Origin: Pseudomonas sp. F(2018)
GTDB lineage: Bacteria > Pseudomonadota > Gammaproteobacteria > Pseudomonadales > Pseudomonadaceae
Direction of reading: 5' to 3'
Assembly: GCF_005508865.1 (NCBI RefSeq)
Contig: NZ_SCOM01000001.1
Coordinates: 1,488,001-1,552,000 of the forward strand
DNA: 64,000 bases
Positions 22,659 to 31,760 of this stretch are shown here, one piece after another. Under the pieces are notes generated by a model. The model made no database searches and was not told where the DNA came from. It was given only the letters and a program-made list of their open reading frames with translations. How positions within the stretch are numbered: position 1 is the stretch's first letter; each line of letters begins with the position of its first letter. A program made the translations under genes and the position numbers.

Positions 22659-23567
22659 ATGAGACGGCTAGACATAAACTGCTTCGCCGAGATGAGTGTC
22701 TTCGTCAGGGTCGTCGAGGACGGCGGTTACACGGCCGCGGCCAAGAGCTGCGCGATGAGCCCCTCCGCGGTGAGCAAGCTGATTTCTCGTTTGGAGAGCA
22801 GGCTCGGCGCCCGCCTGCTCAATCGCTCGACACGTCGGCAACTGCTGACCCCCGAAGGGGCCGCCTTCTATGAGCGCTGTCTGACCATCCTGGCCGCTCT
22901 CGATGAGGCGGAGCAGGAGGCGGCAGCCAGCTCGGCGCCTCAGGGGATCGTGCGGGTCAACTGCAACGTGGACATCGGTCGGCTGTATCTGCTGCCGCTG
23001 CTGAACGAGTTTCTCGAGCACCACCCTGGGGTTTCGGTAGAGGTGTACCTGAGCGATGAGGTCGTTGACCTGATCAGCTCCCGCGCGGACGTCGCAATCC
23101 GCAGTGGCCCGCTGAAGAACTCGAACCTGGTCGCCAGACGTTTGGGGGAGACTCGAACCCTGATCGTGGCAGCGCCTGCCTACCTCGAGGCACACGGTAC
23201 TCCGCAGATGCCGTCTGAGCTCGCGACCCATAACTGCTTGGGGTTCACCTTCAGCCAGCCTTCCATGGAGTGGGGCTTCAGGGAAAAGAATGGCGAGGCG
23301 ATCTCTGTGCCGGTGGCGGGCAACGCTCGAGTCAGTGATGGCAACGGCGTTCGCGACCTGGCGCTGCTGGGGCTCGGCCTCGCGCGCGTCGGCCTCTGTC
23401 AGGTCGAGCAGGATCTCGCCGCAGGCAGGCTTTTGCCGGTGCTGGAGGATTTTATGCCCGCGGTGAAAACCGAGGTCCACGCGGTCTACGTGGGGCAAGG
23501 GGGGCGGTTGCCCACCAGGGTCAGAGTGTTCATGGATTTCCTGGCGGCCAACCTCATGATCCGTTGA
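22659..23567 (+). CDS. LysR-family transcriptional regulator
   Basis: 302 residues. The helix-turn-helix is in FVRVVEDGGYTAAAKSCAMSPSAVSKLISRLESRLGARLLNRSTRR (read in parts), followed by the co-inducer domain starting near residue 90 (GIVRVNCNVDIGRLYLLPLLNEF). It is close to the CrgA/YafC-type group. The start ATG 22659 follows an ATAT and lacks a strong ribosome site, so it may be translated weakly. It is divergent from the FMN reductase-like gene and is followed by a flavin-reductase-family gene on the same strand. Confidence 0.9.
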   Translation: MRRLDINCFAEMSVFVRVVEDGGYTAAAKSCAMSPSAVSKLISRLESRLGARLLNRSTRRQLLTPEGAAFYERCLTILAALDEAEQEAAASSAPQGIVRVNCNVDIGRLYLLPLLNEFLEHHPGVSVEVYLSDEVVDLISSRADVAIRSGPLKNSNLVARRLGETRTLIVAAPAYLEAHGTPQMPSELATHNCLGFTFSQPSMEWGFREKNGEAISVPVAGNARVSDGNGVRDLALLGLGLARVGLCQVEQDLAAGRLLPVLEDFMPAVKTEVHAVYVGQGGRLPTRVRVFMDFLAANLMIR

Positions 23568-23789
23568 GCGGATGACTGCTCCGCTTGCTGGCGCCAGCCA
23601 CCCAGTCGCCATTCGAGTTCGGTCGACGTAGCAGACATGTGTCGGACGTCGTCGACGCTGTCCCAGGTTCGCAGATGCCCGGCTTCTTTTGGGCCGCAAT
23701 TTCTCGACAGGGTGGGCAGGCTCGCGACAGAAAAGGCGACGAAGCTGCGGGAGTCTGGCTCTCCATCGTTCACGCAGAGGAGACGAGCC

Positions 23790-24347
23790 ATGCGCCGCTA
23801 TCAGAAAACCGACTTTCCGCTGGTCGAGACCCGACGTCATCTCGAGACGGGGCCGATAGTCCTGGTCAGCTCTTCCTGGCGAGGCGAACGCAACATCATG
23901 ACCATGGGCTGGCACATGATGATGCAATTCAGGCCAGCGTTATTCGGTTGCTACATCTGGGAAGGCAACCATAGCTATGAGCTGATCCGCCGAAGCAGGG
24001 AATGTGTGATCAACGTACCGACCGCCGATCTGGTCGAGGCCGTCGTCGCCGTGGGCAACAGTTCAGGCCGATCCTCGGACAAGTTCGCAACCTGTGGTCT
24101 GACGGCGGCGCCTGCAACGCGGGTCAGGGCGCCCCTCATCGAGGAATGCTACGCGAGCTTCGAGTGTCGCTTGGCCGATGACAGCCAGATCGATGAGTAC
24201 GGTCTGTTCATCTGGGAAGTGGTCAAGGGACATGTAGCCTCGACCGTCACCGAGCCGGCCACATTGCATTATCAGGGGCAGGGACAATTCCGCGTGGCCG
24301 GTCGAACCCTGGATCTGAGTGAGCGCTTCCTGCCCCAGAATCTCTGA
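23790..24347 (+). CDS. flavin reductase-family protein (FMN-binding split barrel)
   Basis: 185 residues from ATG 23790, preceded by GAGGAGA. The sequence RHLETGPIVLVSS, then NIMTMGWHMMMQFRPALFGCYIW and CVINVPTADLVEAV (read in parts) follows the flavin reductase-like/FMN-binding split-barrel family. It probably binds FMN and uses NAD(P)H or acts as an oxidoreductase of small molecules; the substrate is unknown. It ends 13 bp from the convergent AraC gene. Confidence 0.82.
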   Translation: MRRYQKTDFPLVETRRHLETGPIVLVSSSWRGERNIMTMGWHMMMQFRPALFGCYIWEGNHSYELIRRSRECVINVPTADLVEAVVAVGNSSGRSSDKFATCGLTAAPATRVRAPLIEECYASFECRLADDSQIDEYGLFIWEVVKGHVASTVTEPATLHYQGQGQFRVAGRTLDLSERFLPQNL

Positions 24348-24360
24348 GATCTGGTATGGC

Positions 24361-25293
24361 TCAGGTTTGCCGGTAGGCGCTGGGGGTGACGCCCACCTCC
24401 CGGCGAAACACCTGCGAGAAATGGCTCGGGCTCGAATATCCGACCTCCAGGCCAATGTCGATGACGCTGCGGTCGGTTTCGAGCAGCAGACTCCGGGCGC
24501 GGTTCATGCGCAAGCGGATGAAGTACTGCGAGGGTGAAAGGCCGGTGGCGCGTTTGAACATCCGGCTGAAGTGGTATTCGCTGAGGTCGGCGACCCGAGC
24601 CAGGTAGGCCAGGCTGAAATCCTCGGCAAGGCGCTCGCTCATCGCGTCGACCACACGGCGAAGTTTGTACGCCTGCAGCGCATTGGCTCTCCGGGTTTGG
24701 CTAAGCGGATCCAGGTAATTGCGAACCAGATGCACCGCTAGCGCCTGGGCTAGGCAATTCACCACTAGAGGACTGGGTTGCTGCTCGTCGACCAGTTCTT
24801 TACGTATCTGCTGCAGCATGGCGGTCACCCGTTCATCGCGGGCACCGGAGATATCGCGAAACGCTACCGACCTTTCCTGATCGCCCAGCACCTCGCGTGC
24901 AGCCAGATCGATCAGCGGCAAGCCCAGATAGAGATGCATCACCTCGAAGCAGTCGGCGCCGTGAGTCTGCCAGCGCATCTCGTAGGGTTCGCAGGTGCTG
25001 GTCAGGAAGAAGTCGCCGACCTGCACCTCTGCCGCCTCCCATGGCCCGCCGAGTGAGCGCTCCTCGACCCTGGCCGATCCAGCCAGAACCAGCACCAGCA
25101 ATGGCTCCACAACCGCAGGGACGAGTACCGGGTCGGTAACGGTGTGATGGCTGTACAGCTGCATCACGGCGTCCTGCACCTGGGGGTGCGCCGGCAACGG
25201 GCGAGGCTCGCCCGGCAGGTGCTGCGGCATTGATTCGGCGGCGATGCGTTGATGACCGCTGGCAGCGCGCTCGTCAGACTCGAGAGGGCTCAC
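24361..25293 (-). CDS. AraC-family transcriptional regulator
   Basis: About 310 residues. The N-terminal half is a cupin-like effector domain (VLVLAGSARVEER, VGDFFLTSTCEPYEMRW), and the C-terminal 100 residues hold two helix-turn-helix motifs (LAYLARVADLSEYHFSRMFKRATGLSPSQY and VIDIGLEVGYSSPSHFSQVFRREVGVTPSAYR, read in parts). I chose GTG 25293, which follows TGGAGAACCT, over ATG 25329, which lacks a ribosome site; the longer form adds 12 residues. It is divergent from an SDR gene and probably regulates it. Confidence 0.88.
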   Translation of the reverse strand: MSPLESDERAASGHQRIAAESMPQHLPGEPRPLPAHPQVQDAVMQLYSHHTVTDPVLVPAVVEPLLVLVLAGSARVEERSLGGPWEAAEVQVGDFFLTSTCEPYEMRWQTHGADCFEVMHLYLGLPLIDLAAREVLGDQERSVAFRDISGARDERVTAMLQQIRKELVDEQQPSPLVVNCLAQALAVHLVRNYLDPLSQTRRANALQAYKLRRVVDAMSERLAEDFSLAYLARVADLSEYHFSRMFKRATGLSPSQYFIRLRMNRARSLLLETDRSVIDIGLEVGYSSPSHFSQVFRREVGVTPSAYRQT

Positions 25294-25672
25294 AGGTTCT
25301 CCATCGGCGATGCCCCGGAGGGGCGGCATGGTTAGGGTAACGCAGCGCGCAGTTTTCGAGCAGGCTGCCGTGGTCAGTCCACCAGCCCAGCGATGGGGCG
25401 CCCGAAGCGATCGCAGTTCTGACTGGATAGACGTATGTGCGGATGACAGCCGGCTTGTCGTTCTGGGCGCGCAAGAGCAGATGCGGCCCGTTGGCTAGAT
25501 GAGACCTTCCGCTTCTCCGACAGGATCAGTTCAGCGCAAAACTCCGACATCGCCGGCAATTACGCCAAAGCCCGACTCATGGCATTGCGAGACAGTGAAG
25601 CCGTCGAAAACGACAGTGCCTCAGGGTGCTGGGCCGCGAATTCCTCGCCGGCTCGTGACGAAGGAGATCACC
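25294..25672. other. long divergent intergenic region, AraC/SDR
   Basis: About 380 bases without a convincing gene between the AraC regulator and the divergent SDR. It must carry both promoters. Frames cross it, but none has a plausible ribosome site and conserved motif. A ribosome site (AAGGAGATCACC) closes the region just before the SDR start. I see no perfect long palindrome. Confidence 0.6.
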
Positions 25673-26437
25673 ATGACTGTTATCTACAACAACGTTATCC
25701 AAGAGGTTGCGGGCAAAGTGGCACTGGTTACCGGTGCAGCCAGCGGCATCGGCAAGGCCATCGCACTGATGCTGCACGCGAGGGGAGCCAAGGTCATCGC
25801 CGAGGACCTGAATCCCGCCGTCGAGGAGCTGGCTCGCCCAGGACTGGTCCCGCTGGTGGCGGACATCACGGTAGACGGTGCCGCCGAGCGCGCCGTCGGA
25901 CTGGCTGTGGAGAAGTTCGGCCGACTGGACATCCTGGTCAACAACGCCGGCATCATCATCAACAAGCTGGTGATCGATATGACGCGCGAAGACTGGGAGC
26001 GTATCCAGGCGGTGAACGCCACCGCGGCCTTCCTGCATTCCCGCGAGGCGGTCAAGGCGATGATGCCGAACAAGTCCGGCGCCATCATCAATATCGCCTC
26101 CTACGCCTCTTACTTCGCCTTCCCGACCATTGCCGCGTACACGGCCTCCAAGGGCGCGCTGGCTCAGTTGACTCGCACCCTGGCGCTCGAGGCTATCGAG
26201 CATGGCATCCGGGTCAACGCCATCGGCGTCGGCGACGTCATCACCAACATCCTCAACGGCGTGGTCGAGGACGGCCCTGGGTTCCTGGCGCAGCACGGCG
26301 AGGCCGCCCCCATCGGCCGTGCGGCTCAACCGGAGGAAATCGCCGAGGTGGTGGCATTCCTCGCCTCGGATCGGGCCAGCTTCATCGTCGGATCGGTGGT
26401 GATGGCCGATGGTGGCATGACCGTTACGGCCGGTTGA
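25673..26437 (+). CDS. SDR family oxidoreductase
   Basis: 254 residues from ATG 25673 with AAGGAG nine bases upstream. The classical SDR layout is complete: TGAASGIG cofactor loop, NNAGIIINK, Ser in NIASYASYFAF, YTASKGALAQL and a closing ADGGMTVTAG. Asp after strand 2 (IAEDLNPA) suggests NAD(H) preference. It may be the target of the divergent AraC regulator. A hairpin follows the stop. Confidence 0.9.
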   Translation: MTVIYNNVIQEVAGKVALVTGAASGIGKAIALMLHARGAKVIAEDLNPAVEELARPGLVPLVADITVDGAAERAVGLAVEKFGRLDILVNNAGIIINKLVIDMTREDWERIQAVNATAAFLHSREAVKAMMPNKSGAIINIASYASYFAFPTIAAYTASKGALAQLTRTLALEAIEHGIRVNAIGVGDVITNILNGVVEDGPGFLAQHGEAAPIGRAAQPEEIAEVVAFLASDRASFIVGSVVMADGGMTVTAG

Positions 26438-26451
26438 GCCAGTGAAGATGG

Positions 26452-26478
26452 ACGAGCAGTGCCAAGGGTACTGCTCGT
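26452..26478. terminator. hairpin between convergent SDR and LysR genes
   Basis: ACGAGCAGT (26452-26460) pairs with ACTGCTCGT (26470-26478) around a 9-base loop, 14 bp after the SDR stop. There is no T run on either side, so it would be a weak intrinsic terminator or an RNA 3'-end stabiliser. Confidence 0.5.
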
Positions 26479-26551
26479 ACCGTCCAGCCTGGGCGTCCCC
26501 CATGGCCGGTTCCTGGCTGAAGGGACTGGCTCGACGCGGCCAAAGCAGACA

Positions 26552-27490
26552 TTAGCTACTCGCCAAAAGCCTCGCATCGAACCGTCTTCCCCACTTCTGA
26601 TCACGGGACCGCTCGATCAGGTGATCGATGAATGCCCGTGTCTTGGCCGGTAACAGCTTCTGGCTGGCAAAGTAGAGCGAGATGGGGCCGGCATCGACAT
26701 ACCAGTCCGGCAAGACACGTTGCAGCGCACCGCTTTGCAGATGCTCCAGCACATCCGGTACGGCAAGCAGGGCCACGCCCAGCCCGAGCAAGGCGCTCTG
26801 ACACAGTGCTTGCGGGTCGTTCACTAACATCCTCGGGCGCAGCTCCAGCGGTGCTCGCTCGTCCTTGGAGTTCTGCAGCATCCAGCTGCGTACCTTGCCG
26901 CTCTGAGCCGATCTCATGGCCAAGTGGTCGATTTCGGCGAGCTGGCCTGGCTGACGTGGTGCTGGCCTTCCGGCTAAGTAGGCTGGCGAAGCGACCATTA
27001 CCAGATGCGCTGGTGCCAGTTCGCGCGCCACCACGCCCGGCGTCAACTCGATGCCGCCACCAATAGCCGCATCAAAGCCATCGGTGATCAGCTCTACCTG
27101 GCGGTTGTCGAAATGCCATTCCGGCGTGACTGCCGGGTAGCGGGCCAGGAACTCGGGCATCAGGGGGAGCAGATAGTCGCGCCCAAAGGCCGGAGCCGCC
27201 GACAGGCGCAGCACCCCGGCCGGGGCACCGGCGCTACTGGTGAGATCGGCAATCGCCGCCTGGATGCTTTCAAGCCCGCCGCCCACATTGCCGAGAAAGC
27301 GCTCGCCGGCTTCAGTCAGGGTCAGGCGTCGGGTGCTGCGCTGAAACAGGCGCACGCCGAGGTTGCTTTCCAGCTGAGCCACGTTGCGGCTGATGGCCGC
27401 CGGCGTCAGACCCAGGCGACGTGCGGCAGCTGAGAAGCTACCGCACTCGGCGCTGCGCACGAAGGACTCCAAATTAGCCAGGGTCTCCAT
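26552..27490 (-). CDS. LysR-family transcriptional regulator
   Basis: 312 residues from ATG 27490. The helix-turn-helix reads FVRSAECGSFSAAARRLGLTPAAISRNVAQLESNLGVRLFQRSTRR (in parts), followed by the LysR substrate-binding domain. An ATG six codons upstream (27508) is in frame but lies at the centre of a 17-bp palindrome that looks like the operator, so the shorter start is preferred. It is divergent from the next SDR and probably controls it. Confidence 0.9.
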   Translation of the reverse strand: METLANLESFVRSAECGSFSAAARRLGLTPAAISRNVAQLESNLGVRLFQRSTRRLTLTEAGERFLGNVGGGLESIQAAIADLTSSAGAPAGVLRLSAAPAFGRDYLLPLMPEFLARYPAVTPEWHFDNRQVELITDGFDAAIGGGIELTPGVVARELAPAHLVMVASPAYLAGRPAPRQPGQLAEIDHLAMRSAQSGKVRSWMLQNSKDERAPLELRPRMLVNDPQALCQSALLGLGVALLAVPDVLEHLQSGALQRVLPDWYVDAGPISLYFASQKLLPAKTRAFIDHLIERSRDQKWGRRFDARLLASS

Positions 27491-27499
27491 AACCACACC

Positions 27500-27516
27500 T
27501 TCAATCATTGATTGAA
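27500..27516. promoter_or_regulatory. 17-bp perfect palindrome, probable LysR operator
   Basis: TTCAATCATTGATTGAA is a perfect palindrome centred on 27508, with 8-base arms and a T-N11-A core typical of LysR recognition sites. It lies 10 bp upstream of the LysR start and about 85 bp upstream of the divergent SDR, in an AT-rich stretch. It could control both genes. Confidence 0.7.
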
Positions 27517-27600
27517 AGTGATTCTAGTCATTACCTGCTACTGCGTGGAAAGCGAAAGGCGTTTCATGAGCACACCAACCATCCACACGAGGTCTGCATC

Positions 27601-28353
27601 ATGAACAACGTCAATCTTCCCCTGAGTGGCCAGGTCGCCCTGGTTACCGGCGGATCGCGCAGCATCGGCGCCGCTATCGCCAAACGCCTGGCCGCCGACG
27701 GAGCCAGTGTCGCCATCACCTACAACGCCTCGCCGGCTAAGGCCGAGACACTGGTCGGCGAGATAGTTGCCGCCGGTGGCAGGGCAATGGCCATTGCCGC
27801 CGATGCGGGTGACCCGCAAGCGGTACGCAACGCGGTACAGCAGGTTGCCAGCACGTTCGGTCGACTGGACATTCTGGTCAACAACGCCGGCATCAGCGTA
27901 CTCGGCGCCCCGGAGGAAATCGCCTTCGAGGACTTCCAGCGCATTCTCGCGGTGAATGTCACCGGCGTATTCGTCGCCACCCAGGAGGCGCTCAAGCACA
28001 TGGGGCGCGGCGGGCGCATCATTCATATCGGCAGCTCCATGGTGCAGTACGCCGCCTTTGCCACCGCCTCCGCCTACACCTTAACCAAGGGTGCGCTGGC
28101 CGGTTTCAGTCGCGGGCTGGTGCGTGATCTCGGTCCTCGTGGCATCACGGTCAATACCGTGCACCCCGGCCCGACCGACAGTGACATGAACCCGGCGGAT
28201 GGCCCTGTGGCCGATTTCGTCCGCCCCAATATTGCCGTCGGCCGCTACGGCGAGGGCCGCGACGTCGCCGCTGCCGTAGCCTGGCTGGCCAGCCCCGAGG
28301 CGGACTTCGTCAGCGGCGCCGAGCTGCTGGTAGACGGCGGTTTCACTGCCTGA
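27601..28353 (+). CDS. SDR family oxidoreductase (3-ketoacyl reductase-like)
   Basis: 250 residues from ATG 27601. Motifs are TGGSRSIGAAIAKRL, NNAGISVLG, IHIGSSMVQYAAFA and YTLTKGALAGFSRGL, with VDGGFTA at the end. Two basic positions and YNASPAKAE after strand 2 fit NADPH use. It shares a likely promoter with the following reductase, which starts 11 bp later. The divergent LysR and palindrome suggest inducible expression. Confidence 0.9.
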   Translation: MNNVNLPLSGQVALVTGGSRSIGAAIAKRLAADGASVAITYNASPAKAETLVGEIVAAGGRAMAIAADAGDPQAVRNAVQQVASTFGRLDILVNNAGISVLGAPEEIAFEDFQRILAVNVTGVFVATQEALKHMGRGGRIIHIGSSMVQYAAFATASAYTLTKGALAGFSRGLVRDLGPRGITVNTVHPGPTDSDMNPADGPVADFVRPNIAVGRYGEGRDVAAAVAWLASPEADFVSGAELLVDGGFTA

Positions 28354-28364
28354 GGAGAGATGAC

Positions 28365-28961
28365 ATGAAGATTGGAATCATCGGCGCCGGCGCCATAGGC
28401 AGCGCCATCGCACGCGCCCTGAGCAAGGCGGGTATCGAGGTCGAAATCGCCAACAGCCGTGGGCCGGAGAGCTTGCAGAGTCTGGCTGACGAACTGGGGC
28501 CAAAGGTCATACCGGTAAGCCGAGAGCAAGCCGCCCAGGCGGACATAGTCTTTCTCGCGGTGAACTGGTCGAAAATTCCCGCCGCGCTAGAAAACCTGTC
28601 TCCCTGGAATGGACGCATCGTGGTCGACACCAACAACCCCATCGAGGCGCCGACTTTCCGTCCCTTCGATCTGGGCGGCGAGAGCTCGAGCGAGGTGGTT
28701 GCACGGATGCTTCCAGGGGCGCGCTTGGTGAAGGCGTTCAACCATCTGCAGGCAGCGCTGCTAAGTGGCGATCCAACGGCCGAGGGTGGCAGAAGGGTGC
28801 TGTTCTACTCAGGTGAGGATGCCGCGGCCAAGGCCGAAGTGGCCAAGCTGATTGAGCGCTTGGGCTTCGCCGGCATAGATCTAGGCGGTCTGTCCGAGGG
28901 TCGCCTGGCACAGTTCCCCGGAGGGCCATTACCGGCAATCAACTTGGTCAAGCACGGATGA
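28365..28961 (+). CDS. NADPH-dependent F420 reductase-type NAD(P)-binding protein
   Basis: 198 residues. The Rossmann loop is GIIGAGAIGSAIARALSKAG, followed by ANSRGPESLQ, which suits NADPH. VFLAVNWSKIP, VVDTNNP and LVKAFNHLQAALL follow the F420 reductase-like/NPQ family (COG2085). Pseudomonads do not make F420, so the substrate is likely another oxidised cofactor or metabolite. It lies 11 bp after the SDR and is presumably in the same operon. A strong hairpin follows. Confidence 0.85.
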   Translation: MKIGIIGAGAIGSAIARALSKAGIEVEIANSRGPESLQSLADELGPKVIPVSREQAAQADIVFLAVNWSKIPAALENLSPWNGRIVVDTNNPIEAPTFRPFDLGGESSSEVVARMLPGARLVKAFNHLQAALLSGDPTAEGGRRVLFYSGEDAAAKAEVAKLIERLGFAGIDLGGLSEGRLAQFPGGPLPAINLVKHG

Positions 28962-28971
28962 CCCACAGTCG

Positions 28972-28996
28972 GCGGACGCTCCAGGCGTCCGCTTCT
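28972..28996 (+). terminator. hairpin terminator after the F420-reductase-type gene
   Basis: GCGGACGC (28972-28979) pairs with GCGTCCGC (28985-28992), followed by TTCT. It lies 11 bp after the stop and probably ends the SDR-reductase transcript, although the T tract is short. Confidence 0.65.
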
Positions 28997-29128
28997 GGCC
29001 GATTGCAGCCGGTGACGACGGGCAGCTATCGGCCAATACGGGAAAGTGGGTGGCAGCCCTGTGTCCGTTTACCACCGCATCGATCTAGGCCGCGGCTCGT
29101 CTTTCGCAACGCGGGCAGAACGACGCGG

Positions 29129-29452
29129 CTAGAGCAAATCGCACACCGGTTGCCCGGCCTCGCGCCACCCTGCAAAGCCGTCTACGAGATATCGCGCATC
29201 CAGTCCCATTGCCCAGAGGGTAGCGGCACATCCCTGGCTGATTTCATGCCCGCGAGCGCAGTAAAGAATCACTGGCCGGTCCCGTGGCACCTGATCCTTC
29301 CAGGAGAAAAGCTGTTCGGGGTCATGCCATTTCGCGTTGGCGATCTGTGCTCCGTCGGCGTTGCGCACGATGGCTCGGCGCACATCGAGCAGCTCGAAGC
29401 TGCGACCTGCAGCCTGCCATTCGGCGAGCTCGTGAATCGATATGCGCCCCAT
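29129..29452 (-). CDS. rhodanese-domain protein, end of chromate operon
   Basis: 107 residues, a single rhodanese domain. The Cys of the active loop is in ILYCARGHEISQGCA, and the fold ends in LVDGFAGWREAGQPV. Rhodaneses transfer sulfur from thiosulfate-type donors. It lies 9 bp after the chrA stop on the same strand, an arrangement recurring with chromate transporters. The shared sulfate-chromate chemistry fits, but the specific role here is not known. Confidence 0.88.
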   Translation of the reverse strand: MGRISIHELAEWQAAGRSFELLDVRRAIVRNADGAQIANAKWHDPEQLFSWKDQVPRDRPVILYCARGHEISQGCAATLWAMGLDARYLVDGFAGWREAGQPVCDLL

Positions 29453-29461
29453 AACCCCTCC

Positions 29462-30823
29462 CTAACGCAGCAGGTGGATAGCCAAGCCCACGAGAGCGCA
29501 GCCCAGCAACACCTGGATGACTCCACGCTTGAAGCGGAACAGCGCCACTGCGGCGCCGACGGTGATCAGCGCTGAAGGCCAATCGAAGCGGCCCGCGAAA
29601 CCCTCGGGCCACAGCACGTGATAGCCGAAGAACAACGCCAGATTGAGGATGACGCCAACCACCGCGGCAGTGATGCCGGTCAGCGGTGCCGTGAACTTCA
29701 GTTCATTGTGGGTCGACTCCACCAGCGGGCCGCCGGCGAGGATGAACAGGAACGAGGGCAGGAAGGTAAACCAGGTGACCAGACTGGCCGCCACGGCACC
29801 GGCAAGGAAGGCCTGTTCCGGCCCGAAGACCTGATGCACATAGGCGCCAACGAAGCCCACGAAGGCCACCACCATGATCAGCGGCCCCGGGGTGGTCTCG
29901 CCCAGTGCCAGGCCATCGATCATCTGGGTTGGGGTCAGCCAACCGTAGTGGCCTACCGCGCCCTGATACACATACGGCAGTACCGCATAGGCGCCGCCGA
30001 AGGTGAGGAGGGCGGCCTTGGTGAAGAACCAGCCCATCTGGGTCAGGGTGCCCTCCCAACCATACAGGGCAGTCAGCAGCCCCATCGGCAAGGCCCACAG
30101 CACGGCTCCCACTGCGACCAGCAGGGCCAGGCGTGGCCAGCGGAAGCGAGCATGGGCCGGCGGTGGCGTGTCATCGTCGATCAATGCCGGGCCGTAGGAC
30201 TGCTTGGACGCACCATGCCCGCCACCGATGCTGAACTTGTCGGGAGCATAGCGTCCGCCCAGGTAGCCGATCATGGCTGCCCCCAGGACGATCAGCGGGA
30301 ACGGGAGGTTGAGCGCGAAGATCGCCACGAAGGAGGCTGCCGCGATCGCCCACAACCAGTTGTTCTTCAGGGCGCGTGAACCGATACGGTGAGCAGCCTG
30401 CACCACGATGGCGGTGACGGCGGGTTTGATGCCGTAGAACAATCCCGCCACCACGGGCACTTCGCCGAAGGCGATGTAGACCCAAGACAGGGCAATCAGG
30501 ATGAACAGCGAGGGCAGCACAAACAGTGCGCCGGCGATCACTCCACCCCAGGTGCGATGCATGAGCCAGCCGATGTAGGTGGCCAGCTGCTGGGCCTCGG
30601 GGCCTGGCAGGAGCATGCAGTAGTTCAATGCATGCAGAAAGCGCCGCTCCGAGATCCAGCGCCGTCTCTCCACCAGCTCCTGGTGCATGATCGAGATCTG
30701 CCCGGCGGGGCCACCGAAGCTGATGAACCCCAGTTTCAGCCAGAACAGGAATGCCTCGAGTAGGCCGACTTTTTCTACCTTGCCCTGGTCTTGCTCTGTC
30801 GCTTGCATGGCCGTCTCACTCAT
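29462..30823 (-). CDS. chrA: chromate transporter ChrA (CHR family, two-domain form)
   Basis: 453 residues from ATG 30823, preceded by AAGGAAGGA. The two CHR halves are visible: FWLKLGFISFGGPAGQISIMHQELVERRRWI with LLPGPEAQQLATYIGW in the N-half, and FFTKAALLTFGGAYAVLPYVYQ with LGETTPGPLIMVVAFVGF in the C-half (read in parts). ChrA effluxes chromate across the inner membrane. About 10 hydrophobic helices are predicted. An upstream in-frame extension to 30976 overlaps chrB and is unlikely. The start overlaps the chrB stop by 8 bases. Confidence 0.93.
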   Translation of the reverse strand: MSETAMQATEQDQGKVEKVGLLEAFLFWLKLGFISFGGPAGQISIMHQELVERRRWISERRFLHALNYCMLLPGPEAQQLATYIGWLMHRTWGGVIAGALFVLPSLFILIALSWVYIAFGEVPVVAGLFYGIKPAVTAIVVQAAHRIGSRALKNNWLWAIAAASFVAIFALNLPFPLIVLGAAMIGYLGGRYAPDKFSIGGGHGASKQSYGPALIDDDTPPPAHARFRWPRLALLVAVGAVLWALPMGLLTALYGWEGTLTQMGWFFTKAALLTFGGAYAVLPYVYQGAVGHYGWLTPTQMIDGLALGETTPGPLIMVVAFVGFVGAYVHQVFGPEQAFLAGAVAASLVTWFTFLPSFLFILAGGPLVESTHNELKFTAPLTGITAAVVGVILNLALFFGYHVLWPEGFAGRFDWPSALITVGAAVALFRFKRGVIQVLLGCALVGLAIHLLR

Positions 30824-31760
30824 CACGTTGTCCTTCCTTGCCGAATGCGGCCAGCAGCCCATCGAAGATGGCGCAGGCCGCAGCCAATAGCTGATCGTCG
30901 TCCCGGATGCTGTCTCGCAGGCCAGCCAGTACGCGCTCCACACCCGTCGCTTCCGTGGGTTGCGCGCCCCCCACATCCAGGTAATGCACTAGTGCCCCTA
31001 TGCGCTGAAGCCCCGGCGCCTCCAGCGCAAAGCTGGCCTGCAGGGTTTCGAAGGTGACCTTGTTGCCGACGTGGCTGAACCGGGCACCATCGAAATCGAA
31101 TCCGAGCGCATCCGCAGGGCAGGCATCGGGAGAGGGCAGCCAGAGCATGCTGGCCTGCGGATCGATGAAGCGGCGGATCAGCCAGGCGCTGGCCAGGCGG
31201 TCTACCCAGGGACGCTGGCGAGTCGCCCAGATCCTCCCGCGGTAGTCCCGCGGGTCGAGCTGCTCGAGGGCGTGCTCGTGGCTGCTGGGCTCGTCCTTGC
31301 ACAGCGCCCGGTTGATGGCCACCTCCAGGTCACGCAGCAGCGCGTCTGCCTGTTGCTGAGCTGCGCCCGGAAAGAAGTCGATGGCCTGGATCTGGGCAAA
31401 CGACTTGCGCAACTTGCGCGCCTGGCGAGCGGTCGCCAGCGCATTCTCGGGAGCCAGCTGGGCCAGTTGGGGCTCAACCTCCGAGCGCAACCTGGCGTAA
31501 TCGTCGCCGCGATCGAAGAGCGCTATGAAGCGTTCGCCGTTGGGGTCATCTACCGGCAGCAGCGTCGCCGAGCCACCGCTATCCAGTACGTCACGCTCGA
31601 CGGACTCCAGGACCTCGCGACTAGCCGAGCCCTCTGGCAAGAGATAGACCCCATCGCGCAGCACCGCAGCGCCAGCGCTTTTCAGCATGCGCCAAGCGCG
31701 CATTCGCTCGGCGGCATTGGCCGTCGGCAGCGCCATGACCAGACACAGCCAATTATTCAA
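30816..31760 (-). CDS. chrB: ChrB-type chromate-resistance regulator/protein
   Basis: 314 residues. The N-terminus NNWLCLVMALPTANAAERMRAWRMLKSAGAAVLRDGVYLLPE (in parts) is the ChrB signature, and the C-terminal half, from RGRIWATRQRPWVDRLASAWLIRRFIDP, is the chromate-resistance domain. ChrB senses chromate and regulates chrA in Ochrobactrum. The start is an unusual TTG at 31758-31760; the family start aligns with it, whereas Met at 31736 would cut the conserved opening. An inverted repeat covers this start. The gene overlaps chrA by 8 bases, giving operon chrB-chrA-rhodanese. Confidence 0.88.
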   Translation of the reverse strand: MNNWLCLVMALPTANAAERMRAWRMLKSAGAAVLRDGVYLLPEGSASREVLESVERDVLDSGGSATLLPVDDPNGERFIALFDRGDDYARLRSEVEPQLAQLAPENALATARQARKLRKSFAQIQAIDFFPGAAQQQADALLRDLEVAINRALCKDEPSSHEHALEQLDPRDYRGRIWATRQRPWVDRLASAWLIRRFIDPQASMLWLPSPDACPADALGFDFDGARFSHVGNKVTFETLQASFALEAPGLQRIGALVHYLDVGGAQPTEATGVERVLAGLRDSIRDDDQLLAAACAIFDGLLAAFGKEGQRDE

